This document shows, piece after piece, positions 1 to 11,800 of a DNA stretch of 64,000 nucleotides (the first letter of the stretch is position 1; every line of letters starts with the position of its first letter). Origin of the DNA: Chrysophaeum taylorii (taxonomy: Eukaryota; Sar; Pelagophyceae; Pelagomonadales; Pelagomonadaceae); NCBI GenBank assembly GCA_029834535.1, contig JAQMWT010000334.1, positions 310,001-374,000 of the forward strand, read 5' to 3'. The notes beneath the pieces are model-generated. The model saw only the letters and a list, made by a program, of their open reading frames with translations, was not told the origin of the DNA and made no database searches. The position numbers and the translations under genes were made by a program.

Positions 1-1
1 T

Positions 2-2034
2 GTCGCCGGCGCAGCAAAGCTCTTCGAAGAAGCAATGCTCGAGTTGGGCTTCTCCGAAAAGCATGCGCAGTGGATAGCCGGAGCGTTTTTGAGATGCAAG
101 AAGTCGGTCGCTAGCGACGCGGCCGAGTGGGTTATCTTTGGTCGCGACGACAGCTTCAACTATTCAATCCCGCGGGCCTTGAGTCCACAGCAACAGCGCA
201 AATTACAAGATCGAATGCTGCTGCAGGGGTGCGTCGCGATTTTGACCGCGACGAGATCGGGGAAGAAGGGGAACACTAAGGTGTCAGTAATCGCTTGCAC
301 CGAGAGACTATCGAGCCAATCGTTGTTCGAGGATGTCGAAATAATCTTAAGTGGCTGCCTCGGCGGCAACGACGTCGTCGCCCCGTCGATGAAAACAAAT
401 GTGACCGAAAACGGCGACGATCATCAGTCCGCGTCGAATGATGATGTCGCCGACGTCAACGCCTCAGAGAAGCGTGACGCGAACGTACCAAACAGCGACG
501 ATCAGCAGACGAGCAGCGACGCAGCCGGCAGCGTCGCGACCGATGATGGACGCAATGGTCAGCCCGCAACCAATGAGAAGAAGGCGGCTGCCAAGATCGC
601 CGCCGCAAAAAAGAAAAAAAAGGCTCGGCTCCTGAAACGTCGAAAAGCGGTCAAGCTCGCTGAAAAAAAGACCGCACCCGACGACGACGACAGAGGCGAC
701 GAGGAGGAGGAACCTACGCGAGAAGAGAGAAAACTGGCCTATGCTGCAGAGCCGGTGATCGTAGATGAAACCAGAACCGCGCCCTCGACGGGGTCGATCA
801 GCGAGGCGAACCAAGTGTCATCAGTTTCGAATTGTGACGACGCGTTGGGCGGCGACGACGACGCGCAACGAGAGGCCGTCATCCAAGACGAACAACTGCA
901 GAAAAAAGAAGCCGCGCTCGTCCACGATGATTCGCCGCAAGAGACTGGCGTACGACGGCACCGACAAAAAGCCGCGCTTGCGGCTGCCGAGGCGGCGACT
1001 GCCGCGTGGGTCGCGCAGGACGCGCTCGACGACGCGGCTATCGCGACGCTATCCAAGAAGAGTTCTATCGTTGGCCACAAACTGCGGATGAACTTGCAAA
1101 AGCTCGAGCATTCTGTCTGGTTGTATATCGAGGAGTCGATTGGCGAAGAAGAAGACGTCGATGCGATCGACAGGGTATCTTCAGTCTTGGATGCGTTCGT
1201 CCCTGCGTTCGAGGATGTCGCCGAGGCCTCTCGGGATGCTTGCGTCCGCGCAATAATCACTGGAGCGCAGCGCATTGAATCAGCCGCAAGCCTGCAGAGT
1301 ATCTTGGCTCTCGTTCGCTCGATCGTCCTTGCTGTGGTCGACGTCGACGACGCCCCTTCCGGTCCGGAGGGGAGGTGGGCGCTCCTCGCGTCGCGTGCTC
1401 TAGCTGCGAGCGAGCACGGTTCCAAGGATAGTGCCGTGGTCTTTGCGTCCGTGTTATTGCATTGGAGGGCACGCACTCTAGCCCAAGAAGCACTCGCGAT
1501 CACCATTCTCAAGTCGGCCACCCTCGTCGATTTTGGTCCCGGCGAACTGCGACGGGCGTATCACGATTTTGACGCGGACCTGATCGCCGTCTGCAGATGG
1601 CTCGCGGCAGGCGTCACGAGCGACGTCCGAGACCGCCCGCGACCTCGGCAGGCTGACGGTTCCCCAATCAAAAGCAAGGCCGAAGATGTACGTGACGATG
1701 CCGAGCGCGAGCGGCGCGAAGAGCGTCGGCAGCGAAGGCTCCTCCTCGAGAGATTCGCGCGACGGCCGAGCACGGCTGGCTGGAAGGCATCTATTAATGC
1801 CAAGAACGTCGTCTACGGAGGCGTCGAGAATGCAAAGATCAGATACCTTGACGGCAAGGTGTGTTCGAATGTGAAGATTATGAAGTATTTTTTGCGCAGA
1901 TCGTGACGACGACCGGACAGAAAGAAGTCGTAATCCGCGACGGGCCCGCCGAAGGCGAAGGCTACAACCGCTTTAAGAAAACGAGTGCGGGCACGCTGCG
2001 TTGCGCCGCTGCTGGCAGCAAAACCATAGGTTAG
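2..2034 (+). CDS. Unknown protein, 3' part, two exons
   Basis: The frame is open from the first bases of the window, so the 5' end is missing; the first ATG is at 35. The plain ORF stops at 1906, but a 41-bp GT-AG intron (1859-1899) fits better: removing it joins ...YLDGK in phase to IVTTTGQKEVVIRDG and the frame continues to a TAG at 2032-2034. The protein has a globular-looking start, a long low-complexity middle rich in Asp, Glu, Lys and Ala (including a Lys run), a helical stretch, and a compact, Gly-rich C-terminus. I do not recognise the family. The tail looks like a folded domain, which supports the splice. It sits just upstream of retroelement debris, so an origin in a mobile element cannot be excluded. 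Confidence 0.6.
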
Positions 2035-2094
2035 GTCTTGTTTGTTTTTCTCTACTCCTCATACTTTTTTTATTCTACAACCCCGCCGTCCGTC

Positions 2095-2400
2095 CTGAAG
2101 CTCGAGTGTGGCATGCCACGCCCTCGCCAAAAACATGCGCGGAGCGCATTGCTGCGCGAACCTACCTGGGTGGTGGAAAGTGGCTGTGCCAACTTCACAG
2201 TGGCCAAGGCGGCCCAAAAAAAACTCGCCGCATCTTCCACGAGTGGGGGAATCGCCAACGCATTGGGCAGGGCTGTGCCCTCATCGCCCTCCGCCATGTC
2301 GCCGCCTCGGGCAGCCCCACCCAGACCGAAAGCATCCACCCACACGCGCCGTCCTCGCTCTTAGCATTCGGCCTTTAAAAATCCTGCCATCCTACTACGC
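2095..2400 (+). mobile_element. 3'-end fragment of retroelement family A
   Basis: This stretch is clearly homologous to the end of the longer element at 4145-5525: both contain a GCCACGCCCTCG...ACATGCGC block, a GTGCCAACTTCACA / GCGCCAACTTCACA block, CATGTCGCCGCCTCGGG, and the terminal TTAGCA-TCG-CCTTTAAA motif (near 2360 here). The reading frame is broken, so it is a dead 5'-truncated copy, as expected from target-primed insertion. Nothing genic is seen between it and 2750. Confidence 0.7.
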
Positions 2401-2754
2401 GAGATTTCGGCATATTATTGTAATCAAGTTTTAAGGCGATGAGCCACTGTTCCGTTGTTCCTCAAATGCCGCCCCCTGCGCAATCTCAACATTTATCATC
2501 CGGCGGGTCTGGGAACGGGTTGTGAGCTACGCGTTCTTGGCGCCGACCTCGGGGTTATATGAGGAGAGGGCAAAAAAGACATTACGATTTTATCCTAGAA
2601 GCCACGAAGGAGCGCCGGGTCTATAGAGTCCTTAATCAGCTGCTCATATCCTCCCGAACGCCGAGGTGAATGACTTTCTAACAATGCTCGGCAAGTTCCG
2701 ATCCCTGATCTCCCTCGGATTGCTGTATGGTGCGCAAAATTGAGTTTCGGTCTG

Positions 2755-3980
2755 TCAAACTTGACGTTGTCCCCGAGAGACGTGCGGCGGACTTTTGTTG
2801 TGTTGGTTCCAGCACGACGCGTTAGTGCCCAGCAATGTTTGTTCCAATAGGTCGCCAGCATTTAGCTCCTCAATGTCGAATTCGAGCTTGCATTCCACCG
2901 CCTTGAGCGCCTCGCGCGCGCGATCAATGTGTGAGCGTGCCCATAGAACGAGACCCGTCTCGTTTCTTGGTGATGAAAGTGGACATGTGGCAACGAACCG
3001 CTCGTACATCGACGTGTGACCAAACCAGTAGCCGGGCCTGTGGCCCTTGACACTGGCGAGCCAATTTTGGAGGGGTCTGGTGTTCAGCAAAAAGCAGGCC
3101 GTTGGGAGAGCCTTGACAAGGGTGTAAAGGAAGTCGACCTGTGGAAACGCGCAGCCTGTCATGGACACGAAGTCAAGCTGCGTAAAACCGTCCGCGTCGC
3201 CGCACAGCTCGCGATAGAGCGCGGACTGGTCGGCAAGGTTGCGACCGTTATTCATGAAGCTCATGACCATCACGCGACTCACAAAATCCATCGTGCACTG
3301 CGCGCACGAGTACTTTGGAGGTCTCAAAGTGAGGAACGCGTTACGACGACGAGTTTGATCTCCGTGCTGTTTTCGGACCTGCCGTGTTTCGTGCCGTTTC
3401 TTTCCCGGTCCTCCGGTAGGATGCCCATCTCGCAGTTGCGCCCGTCGCGGATGCGAGGCCGGTGGATGCGTCTCTCGTAGATGCGCCCCGGGCGGATGCA
3501 CCAGGGTATCCCCAGCATTATAATGATTGAGCTCTCGCTCTCCGCACCATTGGTGACTCGCCTGCGTGTTTGAGTTACGTGCCATGTCGTGGTGTTCCAC
3601 GTGTCACAAGCCCGCACACAGTTAACCGGGTTTAACCATGAGAAAGAAAATCAGCAAGTCTCATTTTGACAACAGTAGATACGACACAGCACACCTATGA
3701 TAGGTACAGTATCATCGCGTGAAATCACGAAACACTGCGCGTCGCGCCGTCCAATGGTTGCAGCGCAGGTACTCGTAGATGCTCGTTGTACCTGCGCGCG
3801 CGGTCGTTTCAACTCATCGAAGAGGTTCACGATTGTTCTCGGGCCTGAAACGCGCGTTTGATTTCGACGCTGCTGTTTGCCCGTCTTAGGCAGTCCCAAG
3901 ACGATGACCAGCGGATTTCGAGCCGCGACCGTAGCCAGCGACACGACGAGACACCGAAGCATCCAGCGAGCGGTGAACAA
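2755..3980 (-). pseudogene. Decayed P-loop/sulfotransferase-like gene, copy 1
   Basis: Read on the minus strand from 3980, the protein starts with a hydrophobic signal-like segment, then LVIVLGLPKTGK, a phosphate-binding loop like that of algal sulfotransferase-type P-loop proteins. Further down (ORF 3600-2755) are LLNTRPLQNWLASVKGH and a region ending FDIEELNAGDLLEQ, both typical of that fold. The frame is broken: right after GLPKTGK the expected continuation (NSSVEI...) lies in another frame, consistent with a one-base deletion in an A-run, and the middle is in separate ORFs. Copy 2 at 9310-10440 shares all these pieces. I infer a duplicated, inactivated gene for a secreted or Golgi enzyme; the substrate is unknown. 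Confidence 0.55.
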
Positions 3981-4144
3981 TGGACGCCGATCAGCTTACT
4001 GTCCTGCGCTCTAACGCCGAGCACAAGGTAGGTTTTCTGCCCCACTCGTCGAACTCATCATCACTTATAATGGGATCCCATGGTTCCCCAAATGACGGAC
4101 TCCAAGTTCAAGAAGAAGAAGTATCAATGAATCGACATTCTGAC

Positions 4145-5525
4145 GGGCTGATCTCCGTACCGCGCTGGCTTCCCACGGCGGCGCTGGTTCCGGCGACCCC
4201 GCCAACGTTCATCTCGTCGACGGTCCTCTCTCCCACGAATTCGTCTCCATGGGCGTCCTCGTCGACCCCACCATCTCGACACCCGTGCTCATACCCCAAC
4301 TCCAGCGTGCTCTAACCTCCCAGCGCGAGACAGCTCGGGCCACTGCACCCCAGCGCCTTGCGGCCACCCTTCCCATCACCGATGCACTTCGAGTAGCGGC
4401 GTCCTCATGGGATCGCTTCTCGACCACGCTCATCAGCTCGTGGCCCAGCTCCTCCCTTCAAATCCCCAACCGCTGCTGGGCTGAGATGTGTGCCCAGTAC
4501 AGTTCGGGCCTCGTGGGCACTCGCATTCTGGGCACTGACGTCGTTCTCGACGCTCTCGGCAAGGTGCTTCTCACGCAGGCCAACCTTGTCAATCGCGGAG
4601 GCGGAGGAGCGCGGACCGCCTGGCATGACGGCCTGCTCGAGTGCGCCCTCTGCATCGTCAAAGAGGCCGGCATCTCAGCCCTGTCCGAGGTTTTCGGCAT
4701 CTTTTCTGACGTTGTCGCCCCTACCATTCGCACGCGCCTCTACGGCCGGTACCGAGGCAATCTCGCCCGACGCCAAGTCGTCCAAGACATCCTCACCACG
4801 CTCGACAACAAGGAGCAACTCTACGACCTCAAAACTCTCGCTTGGGGTTCGATATACACCGCCCACGCCCTTCATCCCTCCCACCCGTCGCCTGTCGATC
4901 GGCGCGCAGCGCAAGTCCACTCCGAATACCTCGCTCACGCCCGCGGCATCGACGCCATCATCCCCCAGCCGGGTACAGCACCACCGCCTGGCTTCTTGGG
5001 CCCCGTCGAACAGCGGCTACGTAGCTTCGGCACTGTCGCCGGCCTCGTCTTTGGTGCCTTCGGTGAGGCCAGCGCGGCGTGCCACGCCCTCGTCCAAACA
5101 TGCGCAGAGCGCATCGCTGCGCGAACCTGGGTGGCAAGCGGCTGCGCCAACTTCACAAAGGCAAAGGCGGCCCAAATTCGCCGCATCTACTGTGAGTGGG
5201 GGATCGCGAACGCATTAGGCCGGGCTCGCTATCCCTCACCGCCCTCGCCCATGTCGCCGCCTCGGGGAGCCCCACCCAGGCCGCCCGATCCCAGCAGGCC
5301 GTCACCCTTCGTCGCACATACATCCGGCGGCAGCATGCGTACGACCTACGGGCGGGGCCCGTCCTATCTTCGCCTGCCCCAAGACTCGGCGATGACCCCG
5401 ACTAGGTCCCGCATACTTATCTACGCCCGTCAGGCACATCCCTCCTGCCCCACAAAGCCACCCACATCATTCATGCACCACACACACACCCCCCTCTTAG
5501 CAGTCGACCTTTAAAGACATTCCGA
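4145..5525 (+). mobile_element. Retroelement family A, truncated ORF C-terminus
   Basis: A continuous reading frame runs from just after a stop at 4142 to 5514, so the internal ATG at 4249 is probably not a real start. The protein contains a YDLKTLAWG motif, then ...DRRAAQVHSEYLAHAR, then GPVEQRLRSFGTVAGLVFGAFGEAS. I recognise this order as the C-terminal module of polyproteins repeated in many algal and dinoflagellate genomes, annotated as reverse-transcriptase-containing elements; the D-x-K core hints at a restriction-endonuclease-like fold. The 3' end is marked by CTTAGCAGTCGACCTTTAAA (5495-5515), shared with other copies here. No reverse transcriptase motif is visible in this copy, so it is 5'-truncated and presumably dead. 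Confidence 0.65.
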
Positions 5526-5529
5526 CGAC

Positions 5530-5850
5530 GGATACTCAAAGGCTTTAGAAGTAAGTAATTTCAAAGGCTAAAAGGGCGTGATAAAATCAGCTTAGATTGG
5601 CGGGAGTCCGAGCGTCGAGCAGAAAGAAAAACTGGGGCGAATAGAAAGAAGGACGTTGACGCAATCCGATTGTAGGGGACTCAAAGGTTTAGGAGTTCGA
5701 AAGGAGTAAACTCAAAAAGGGCGGAGCGTGCGCTGATAAAAGCATCTTAAATTGGCGGGGGTCCGAGCGTCGAGCGGAAAGGAGAACAGGGGTGAGTGGA
5801 AGCAAGGACGTTGACGCAAGCCGATTGTAGGGGACGGACAGGCGCGAGCC
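5530..5850 (+). repeat. Tandem ~150-165 bp duplication of a dispersed block
   Basis: Two adjacent copies share CAGCTTAGATTGGCGG / CATCTTAAATTGGCGG, then GTCCGAGCGTCGAGC, an AAGGACGTTGACGCAA segment and CCGATTGTAGGGGAC. Each is a diverged version of a block found downstream of the Helitron-derived units (for example near 24100, 26700, 27730, 49390 and 59840) and alone near 10975-11060. It is non-coding. Confidence 0.7.
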
Positions 5851-6004
5851 TAACCGTCCGGGCGCCGCCAGGGACCCCGCGGCCGGGAGACGTAGGGGCC
5901 GTTGGCGTTTCTTTAAGCGTCTTGGCGATCTCGCCGTGATCGAGAGACGGCGGTAGAGACGCGCTGCGTGTGACGGTTTACGTGATGCTAAATCACGCGT
6001 ATGC

Positions 6005-6052
6005 GCACCCTCACACAGACACACACACACACACACACTCACACACACATTA
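6005..6052. repeat. (CA)n microsatellite
   Basis: An almost pure CA/TG dinucleotide run with one CACTCA interruption. It sits at the end of the tandem repeat region; no gene is seen immediately around it. Confidence 0.85.
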
Positions 6053-7050
6053 AGCACCCTCCACGATTGGGTCGTTCCTTTTGATGTTCTTTTTTTCTTC
6101 GTGTTTTCTAGGATTCCGTGTTTTACGCCTCGTCGTGTTCTCCGACGATCTCATATACGCCACTCCCCAATCAATCGAAGGGACGCCACTCCTCACTTGA
6201 AGGGACTAAAGTACTTTCAAAATAGACTGCGGCAGGCGGTCTGCGCCGACCGCGGGCGCAGTTCATGGCAGCATTTTGTGATGCCTTTTGTGATGTGCTC
6301 CGTGTTTACCTTTTCCCCCAATCGACGTTGGATGCAGAGCAGCGCCGATTTGGCCCGTTATTCCCCGTGCTGCGCTGCGCTGCGCTGCATTGCGATGCGA
6401 TGCAGTCCGTGGTTTCATAGCGAGGACGTGCGTTGCGCAAAGTTCTTCTTTGCCTACGAACACTACAGGCGTCTTCCAGCGCGTGCGTTCAGTGGTTTGC
6501 GAGCATGGGGATTCGCGGGTCCCGGAAGAAGAGCGCGCGCCCACTAGACGAGGCCTACGACGCGACCTTGGGGAAGCTCGAGCATGACGACGCCAATGGT
6601 ATGCGTGGGTTCGAGAGCCTTCCGGAGTTCGACCACGCGTTCTTCTTGTACGGCGCCGATCCTGTCGAATTAGCAACCAACGAGAGGCCAGCGCAATGTG
6701 CATGGGGCGTAGGCTAATCCAAGCGCCGTAGCACGACCAAGATAAAAAAGGAGACGCAACAGACGATGCAGCCGAAACGTCTAAAGGCCAAATTGCGATT
6801 TGGAAGACCGCTACACGCGTCCCACCAGCGACCGCGACGCAAGAGACGCCGACGATCGAGATTCGCGACACGTCGGACTACTAGACGATCGCGCCTGTGC
6901 CGGCGTCGTCCCAAGAAGATAAGACGGCGACATGCAATGGGCCAATAATATATATGGAAGAGCGTTGCAACAGGGCCGGCAACAGGAAGACGACTAAAGC
7001 CGGCTCGCCACGTCGGGGTGATAATCGGGGACTTGGCAAGTTTAGAACGC
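6053..7050. other. No convincing gene; includes LINE family B 3'-end scrap
   Basis: Only short, codon-poor ORFs are present. Around 6695-6730 the sequence TGCATGGGGCGTAGGCTAAT matches, as the reverse complement of a 3' end, the LINE family B terminus also seen at 45240 and 50665. A short ORF (6433-6717) runs into this scrap and is probably the remnant of something interrupted; I cannot name it. Confidence 0.5.
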
Positions 7051-7057
7051 AAAAAAA

Positions 7058-8117
7058 TCACATTGATCGCAGGTGGCTCCTCTGCGGCGATGTCAAAGAA
7101 TAAATTGAAAACTTCCTGCAGCTCAACGACGACGGTCCCCAAGGGGACGTGGGTCGGCCGTCATCGAGCGCGAGCATCGTGGCTGTCGGCACGCGGCCAA
7201 GTTGTCTAAATTCGACATTTGGGGCACGAGGAATCATAGGCACTGATTTGAGTTGTTGATTGAACCTCGCACGACGACCGCGACGGGTGAGCCTTGGAAA
7301 CCGCGAGATTTTTTCGAGGGGAGTAACGGCAGCAGCAGCGAAGACAAAGGATAGTGGGACTGCGGATCTTGTTCGAAGATGGTGGCAATCGACATCACGA
7401 GGATGTTCAGAGGGAGTCGTCCTATGCCAGTCATAAGTTTTGATCGAGACGCTGGAGCAAACCCGAAATAATTTCCCCGATGTTAGAAGTGCGATTGAGC
7501 TTGCCAATGCGCGACAGCACGATCGACCAGCTGCCTCGTAATCCAAGTTCGCCTTATGGTCGTCGCGATTCGGACTGTGGGATACAACAATCATCACAGA
7601 GGCGAGCGTCATGACGCCGAGACAGTTGAGGAGCATAGTCTCGATGAAGGCTGCGAGCGAAACGGTCGCGCTCGCACGGCATCGTCTAAAGACAACAGAG
7701 AGCGAGAGAGAAGAAGATCACAACAGTGACGTCGGCGAGGCTCGTTGGAGCCTGGAGCTCTCGATCTATAGCTGCACTAAGCAGGCTTGATGTTGTGGTC
7801 CCGGAATTCTGAATGTCGAATGTCACAAGATGATCCGAGGGACCGAGTATCTGCCGAGATTGTCGACAGAGCGAACTTTTGCATCGATGAGTGAGCACCG
7901 TGATGTCGATGAAGACTGCAGATGTGTGAAACGTGTATTCGCTGTCCGCGGCGCCGCAGGTGTCGATTGCCATTCGCCTAGCGTCCCGTGCTTCATGTGA
8001 CGAGCGAGCGCGCAGGCACGCATTGAAGAAATGCCCTCTCGCGAACACCGCAATAGTCAACAATGCTGCGGCGATCGCACGACTCACTAAACCAAGCCAA
8101 TCGATTTTTTTTGTCAA
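7058..8117 (-). other. Possible small minus-strand gene, unrecognised
   Basis: Two minus-strand ORFs lie end to end. The upstream one (8117-7686) starts with Met and an N-terminal hydrophobic segment (SRAIAAALLTIAVFA) like a signal anchor. A candidate short intron (GT...TTTAG, about 7680-7718) would join it to a downstream frame, but that joined frame stops soon after. The second ORF (7636-7058) has its own Met and no recognisable domain. I see no motif that identifies either piece. A decayed secreted-protein gene is one reading; chance ORFs in repeat-rich DNA are the other. Confidence 0.25.
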
Positions 8118-8484
8118 AGTACCACGCGTGATGCTCGCCGACTTTTGCCAAGGATCTCAGCGTCGTGAGCTTCTCAGAGCCGAGCCGCAGGTCGATTCTT
8201 CAACCACTCTCTTCAAAGTGCCGTCTTCAACGCGCGGACCTTCATTGTCAGAATAGAAAATAGACGCGATGTCGTCTCTCGTCGTCGCGCTGATCAGCGC
8301 AACGCATGCTACACCAGTTCTCGAGTTCTATGATACCATGCCGCTCTTATTCTGCCTCGCACTTCGCCATTGCGCAAGCCGCCGCACTTTGGGGAGTCCT
8401 ATGCTTTTGACCCATTTGGTCCTGCGTTTGTCGTCTCGCGTGGATGACAGTCATGGCGAACGCACGTGCGACATGGACGAACGC

Positions 8485-8515
8485 CCTTCCCAAAAATAGC
8501 AGTCGACTATTAAAA
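8485..8515 (+). mobile_element. Terminal tail of retroelement family A
   Basis: TAGCAGTCGACTATTAAA at about 8498 matches the TAGCAGTCGACCTTTAAA end of the family A copy at 5497. The preceding sequence is too diverged to align by eye. From here to about 9300 I see no supportable gene. Confidence 0.45.
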
Positions 8516-9309
8516 ACAGACCGAACAAAGTATTGTCCCGCCTCCTTCTTCGCCGATCTCTGTAGCTATTTTACTTTCTTTCTCTTCATCTGCGATCCTG
8601 CACGCTTGCTCTTCGAGCCTAGTAGCTTCTTGCCAATAATGATTACATGAAGCTCTTACAGAGATTGTCAATTTAATGACGTAGGTCGGGCGTGGGTTCT
8701 CGGTAGCCGAGACGATGGATGAGAGGCTATTGTGGATGTCTCACAGTCGCTCGAGTGTCAGCAGTGTCGAGATGCCTCTATGGTAACAATCCAATAAGGG
8801 ACGCAAACAACTAACTCTCCGCATTTTGCGAGTGCTCTTTTCTTACTCGGCCGACAAATTCAGCGCTTAAAAATCGTCTGCAGCTGCGCACCGTGTCAAA
8901 GAGCTTGGAGGGGGAAATTGTGACTTGCGGCACCATCGCCGTGCGATGACCCTTGTGCACGCTTGTTAACACAACGCGCTCGAGACTTCGAGGTGCAAGA
9001 TCTCGCCAAGACGGCGGCGTTGGCCTTTGCGAGGACAGGTACCGAGGATCCTAATCTCTTCGGCGCTAGTCGCCAACCAGCTTCGTCATAACCGGGCTTA
9101 TGTGCACAAGGCAAAGTGGAGGCGGCGGTATTCAGAACTAGGAACACAAGCTAGCTAGTTGTTAGTGTTTTGATAAGCAATAGTTCGTTAGAAAAGACCA
9201 CGCGCAAGTGGCAAGTGAAAAGATTATGACACTGGCGCAACCCTCATGCATATACAAGAGAAACGTCGGACGTGCTTGTCCTACACATTGTAGCTACCGA
9301 AAGAACAAG

Positions 9310-10440
9310 GCAATTAAAACTATGCCTGTCGCAGCGGGGATTTGTTGTGTTTCGCCCAGCAAGATGCGTTCGTGCCTGAGAGTATTCGCGCCAGCCGAGC
9401 GCCCGTTTTGGGGCTCTCGATGAGGAATTGCATCTCGCTTTCTGGAGGATATCGCGCACGTTGTTGATTTGGTCGAGGGCCCATGCGATAAGACCCGTCT
9501 AGTTTCTCGGCGAGATTTGACATTGCTCGACAAGCCGCTCGTACATTGTCTTTCCGCCAAATGTGACTTTGTGCGAACAGCCCTTGACGCTGGCGAGCCA
9601 TTTGTCGAGGGGTCTCGTGTTGAGTATGAAGCAGGCTCTAGGAAGCCCACTGGTTTAGGTGACCAGAGGAAAGATGCATCCTGTCATTGACGTGAAAGCG
9701 AGCTTTGTAACCCCGTCTACGTCCATGCACATGTTGCGGAAGAGTTGCGTCTGATCTGGAAAGTCGCTCCCGTCGATTGATATGCCCTTCGCAGTGACAC
9801 GACTAACAAACTCAAGTACGCACGAGGCACTTATCTCGTGCCATTCATAGCTCTGCGGTGCTTCGCATCACTAACGAGTCGCCTACGCCGCGTTGACAGG
9901 CGTACACCAATTACGCCAGAGCCAAGATGCTCTCGTCTTGGGTCCACTCCAAGCGCCCACCGGGGGCTCCGCAGATGACGTACGGGAGGACGCTCGCCAA
10001 GGCACTCCGGAAATGCGACATCCCCTTCAACTCGTGGCACGACCTCGCACAAGACCGCGCGCAGTGGCGGTCCGCCATCAACGCCTTTTCATCCCTCGCC
10101 TCTACCCCAACTGTGTGATTTTGCTCTGTGATCCTGGACCGGCTCCTGCCGGCCCAGCCTGGTTCCCATGCCCGAGAGAGGTCCGAAGTTAGTTTAGTCA
10201 ACCGTCCAGTTGCTACACTGCAAAGATACTCGTCGTGCCTGCGCCAGTCTTCGTTCATAACAAGTCGACGCTGCTGTTCTTGCCCATCTTCGGCAGACTT
10301 TCAACGCAAGAAATTACGCGCCTCAAGGGCTGCTTACCGAGCACCAAGACCAGAGGATGTTGGCTCGCGATCGCGACAGTCGAGAAAATTGAGATCAACC
10401 GCAATGGCGTCCTTGATACCGTCATTTGTGCGACGCAACG
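9310..10440 (-). pseudogene. Decayed P-loop/sulfotransferase-like gene, copy 2
   Basis: This is a diverged duplicate of the pseudogene at 2755-3980. On the minus strand the 5' end reads QHPLVLVLG, then a likely 40-bp GT-AG intron (about 10343-10382), then LPKMGKNSSVD, reconstituting a P-loop. The 3' part (9650-9320) retains LLNTRPLDKWLASVKG-like and ISSRKRDAIP-like pieces and LLGTNASCWAKHNKSP, nearly the same as copy 1. The middle is interrupted by a retroelement fragment at 9890-10125 and stop codons. It is inactive as it stands. Confidence 0.5.
9890..10125 (+). mobile_element. LINE ORF2 C-terminal fragment
   Basis: The short plus-strand ORF 9927-10118 contains RPPGAPQMTYGRTLAKALRK, then SWHDLAQDRAQWRSAI. 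The pattern of Arg-Pro-x-Gly-x-Pro followed by a Trp and ALAQDRAxWR is the standard C-terminal end of many LINE ORF2 proteins. A related tail occurs on the minus strand at 50650-50920. The fragment sits inside the copy 2 pseudogene, so it inserted after or during that gene's decay. Confidence 0.6.
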
Positions 10441-10639
10441 CAAAAACGTTTGGGTAGCGGGAATGCAACGGGCAGGACTCCAGGAGCAGGACGGACGCGT
10501 AACGGGGGCAGGTCAGAGCGGTGAGATCGAGGTGAGCAATGGGGTGTGCGAGGAGGAAAGCAAGATGGCAGAGACGCAGGTCATTCGTACAGGACGCCAG
10601 AGGCAGCAGCCTAGATGTCATAGAACCGTTCGCAGAGGA

Positions 10640-11110
10640 CGGGGAAGCGCGAGCCTAGCCGTCAGAGTGCAGTGTAGTGGTCAAAATGGGTTGGCCTCTC
10701 CTGATCTGCCTGATTGCTCGCCATTTTATGGCTTACTGTCCCATTCATCCCCTGTTTTGAAGGGTAGCGCCGCCCTCGGTGTTGTGTTCTCTATGTGAAG
10801 GTTTATATTCTGATGCCAGAGGTAGATTCGAAAACAGCGGGCGCCTGTGACTGCAAAAGTCATCAAGTAGCGGAAACGAAATAGGCAATCGGGGAGATCC
10901 GGAAAAGCCGACCCAATTTCATCGCTACATGCCCCCGGGAAGGGAACACGGCGGCTGGAAGACATTAGGGTTGAGGAGTAAACTCGAAGGTGAGCGAACG
11001 TGCGCTGATCAAAGCGGCTTAGATTAGCGAGGGTGAGAGCGTCGAGCTGAAAGGACGGTGGGGTTATTAGTAAGAGACATCGGCTGCTAGGGGACACAGG
11101 TGTCAAGAGA
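10640..11110 (-). mobile_element. LINE family B remnant plus dispersed repeat block
   Basis: On the minus strand, FPDLPDCLFRFRYL resembles SPDLPECLYNFRYV in the LINE family B remnant at 51200. The adjoining 10975-11060 block (GAGTAAACTCGAAGG...GATCAAAGCGGCTTAGATT) is the same dispersed repeat that follows the Helitron-derived units. No intact frame remains. Confidence 0.45.
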
Positions 11111-11800
11111 CAGCGGAGCAAGCTCGCCCGGAGCTTGCCGCAACAACGACCGGCGACGACGGTGCCCAGAGTAGGCGCTGGCCGGGGGGGGGGTGGGAGA
11201 GTGGCGCAAGAACCCTAGTGGCAATGGTGAGGGTGAGGTGATAGCCGATTGGGTACTCGGTGGTGAGCGTCAGAGCTCGTGACCACCGTTATGGAAAGGA
11301 ACACATACAGCGCAAGAAGGTGATGGAAAAGGATATCGACCCGTCCGCGGTCAAAATTAAATTTCTAACCAAACTAAGGTAGCTAATCAACTTGAGATGC
11401 GCGGCGAAAGGGCAAATTTGACAATGGATGATGGCGAAGGAAGACGGTGGCGCATAAATAACGCGCGTCACTATCCATGTGGGCCAGTAATCGTCTTCGA
11501 TGTGGCCGAAAGAAACCTCGCCAGGCTGCAACCCCAGAAGCTGCTGGGACGTTGGAGAAAGTAGGCCGCCGTTCAACACACATGCGTGCTGCGGCCGCAA
11601 TCCGGGACATCATCATCATCATCATCATCCAGGGCGGCTGGCCCAAATGCTTCTTTGCTGCTGCTGCGATTCACCTCTCTCTCCACAAAAAAAAACATGG
11701 TATTATTATTATTATTATTATTAAAGTTCATCACAAAAAGATGTATCTCTTCCTTCACGACGTCGGGCACCACCTCCCTCGAAGGGACCACCACCCATAG
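11111..11800. other. Non-coding, simple repeats
   Basis: A G-run near 11186, an (ATC)n run near 11608-11630 and an (ATT)n run near 11700-11723 are the only structure seen. No gene is supported. Confidence 0.5.
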
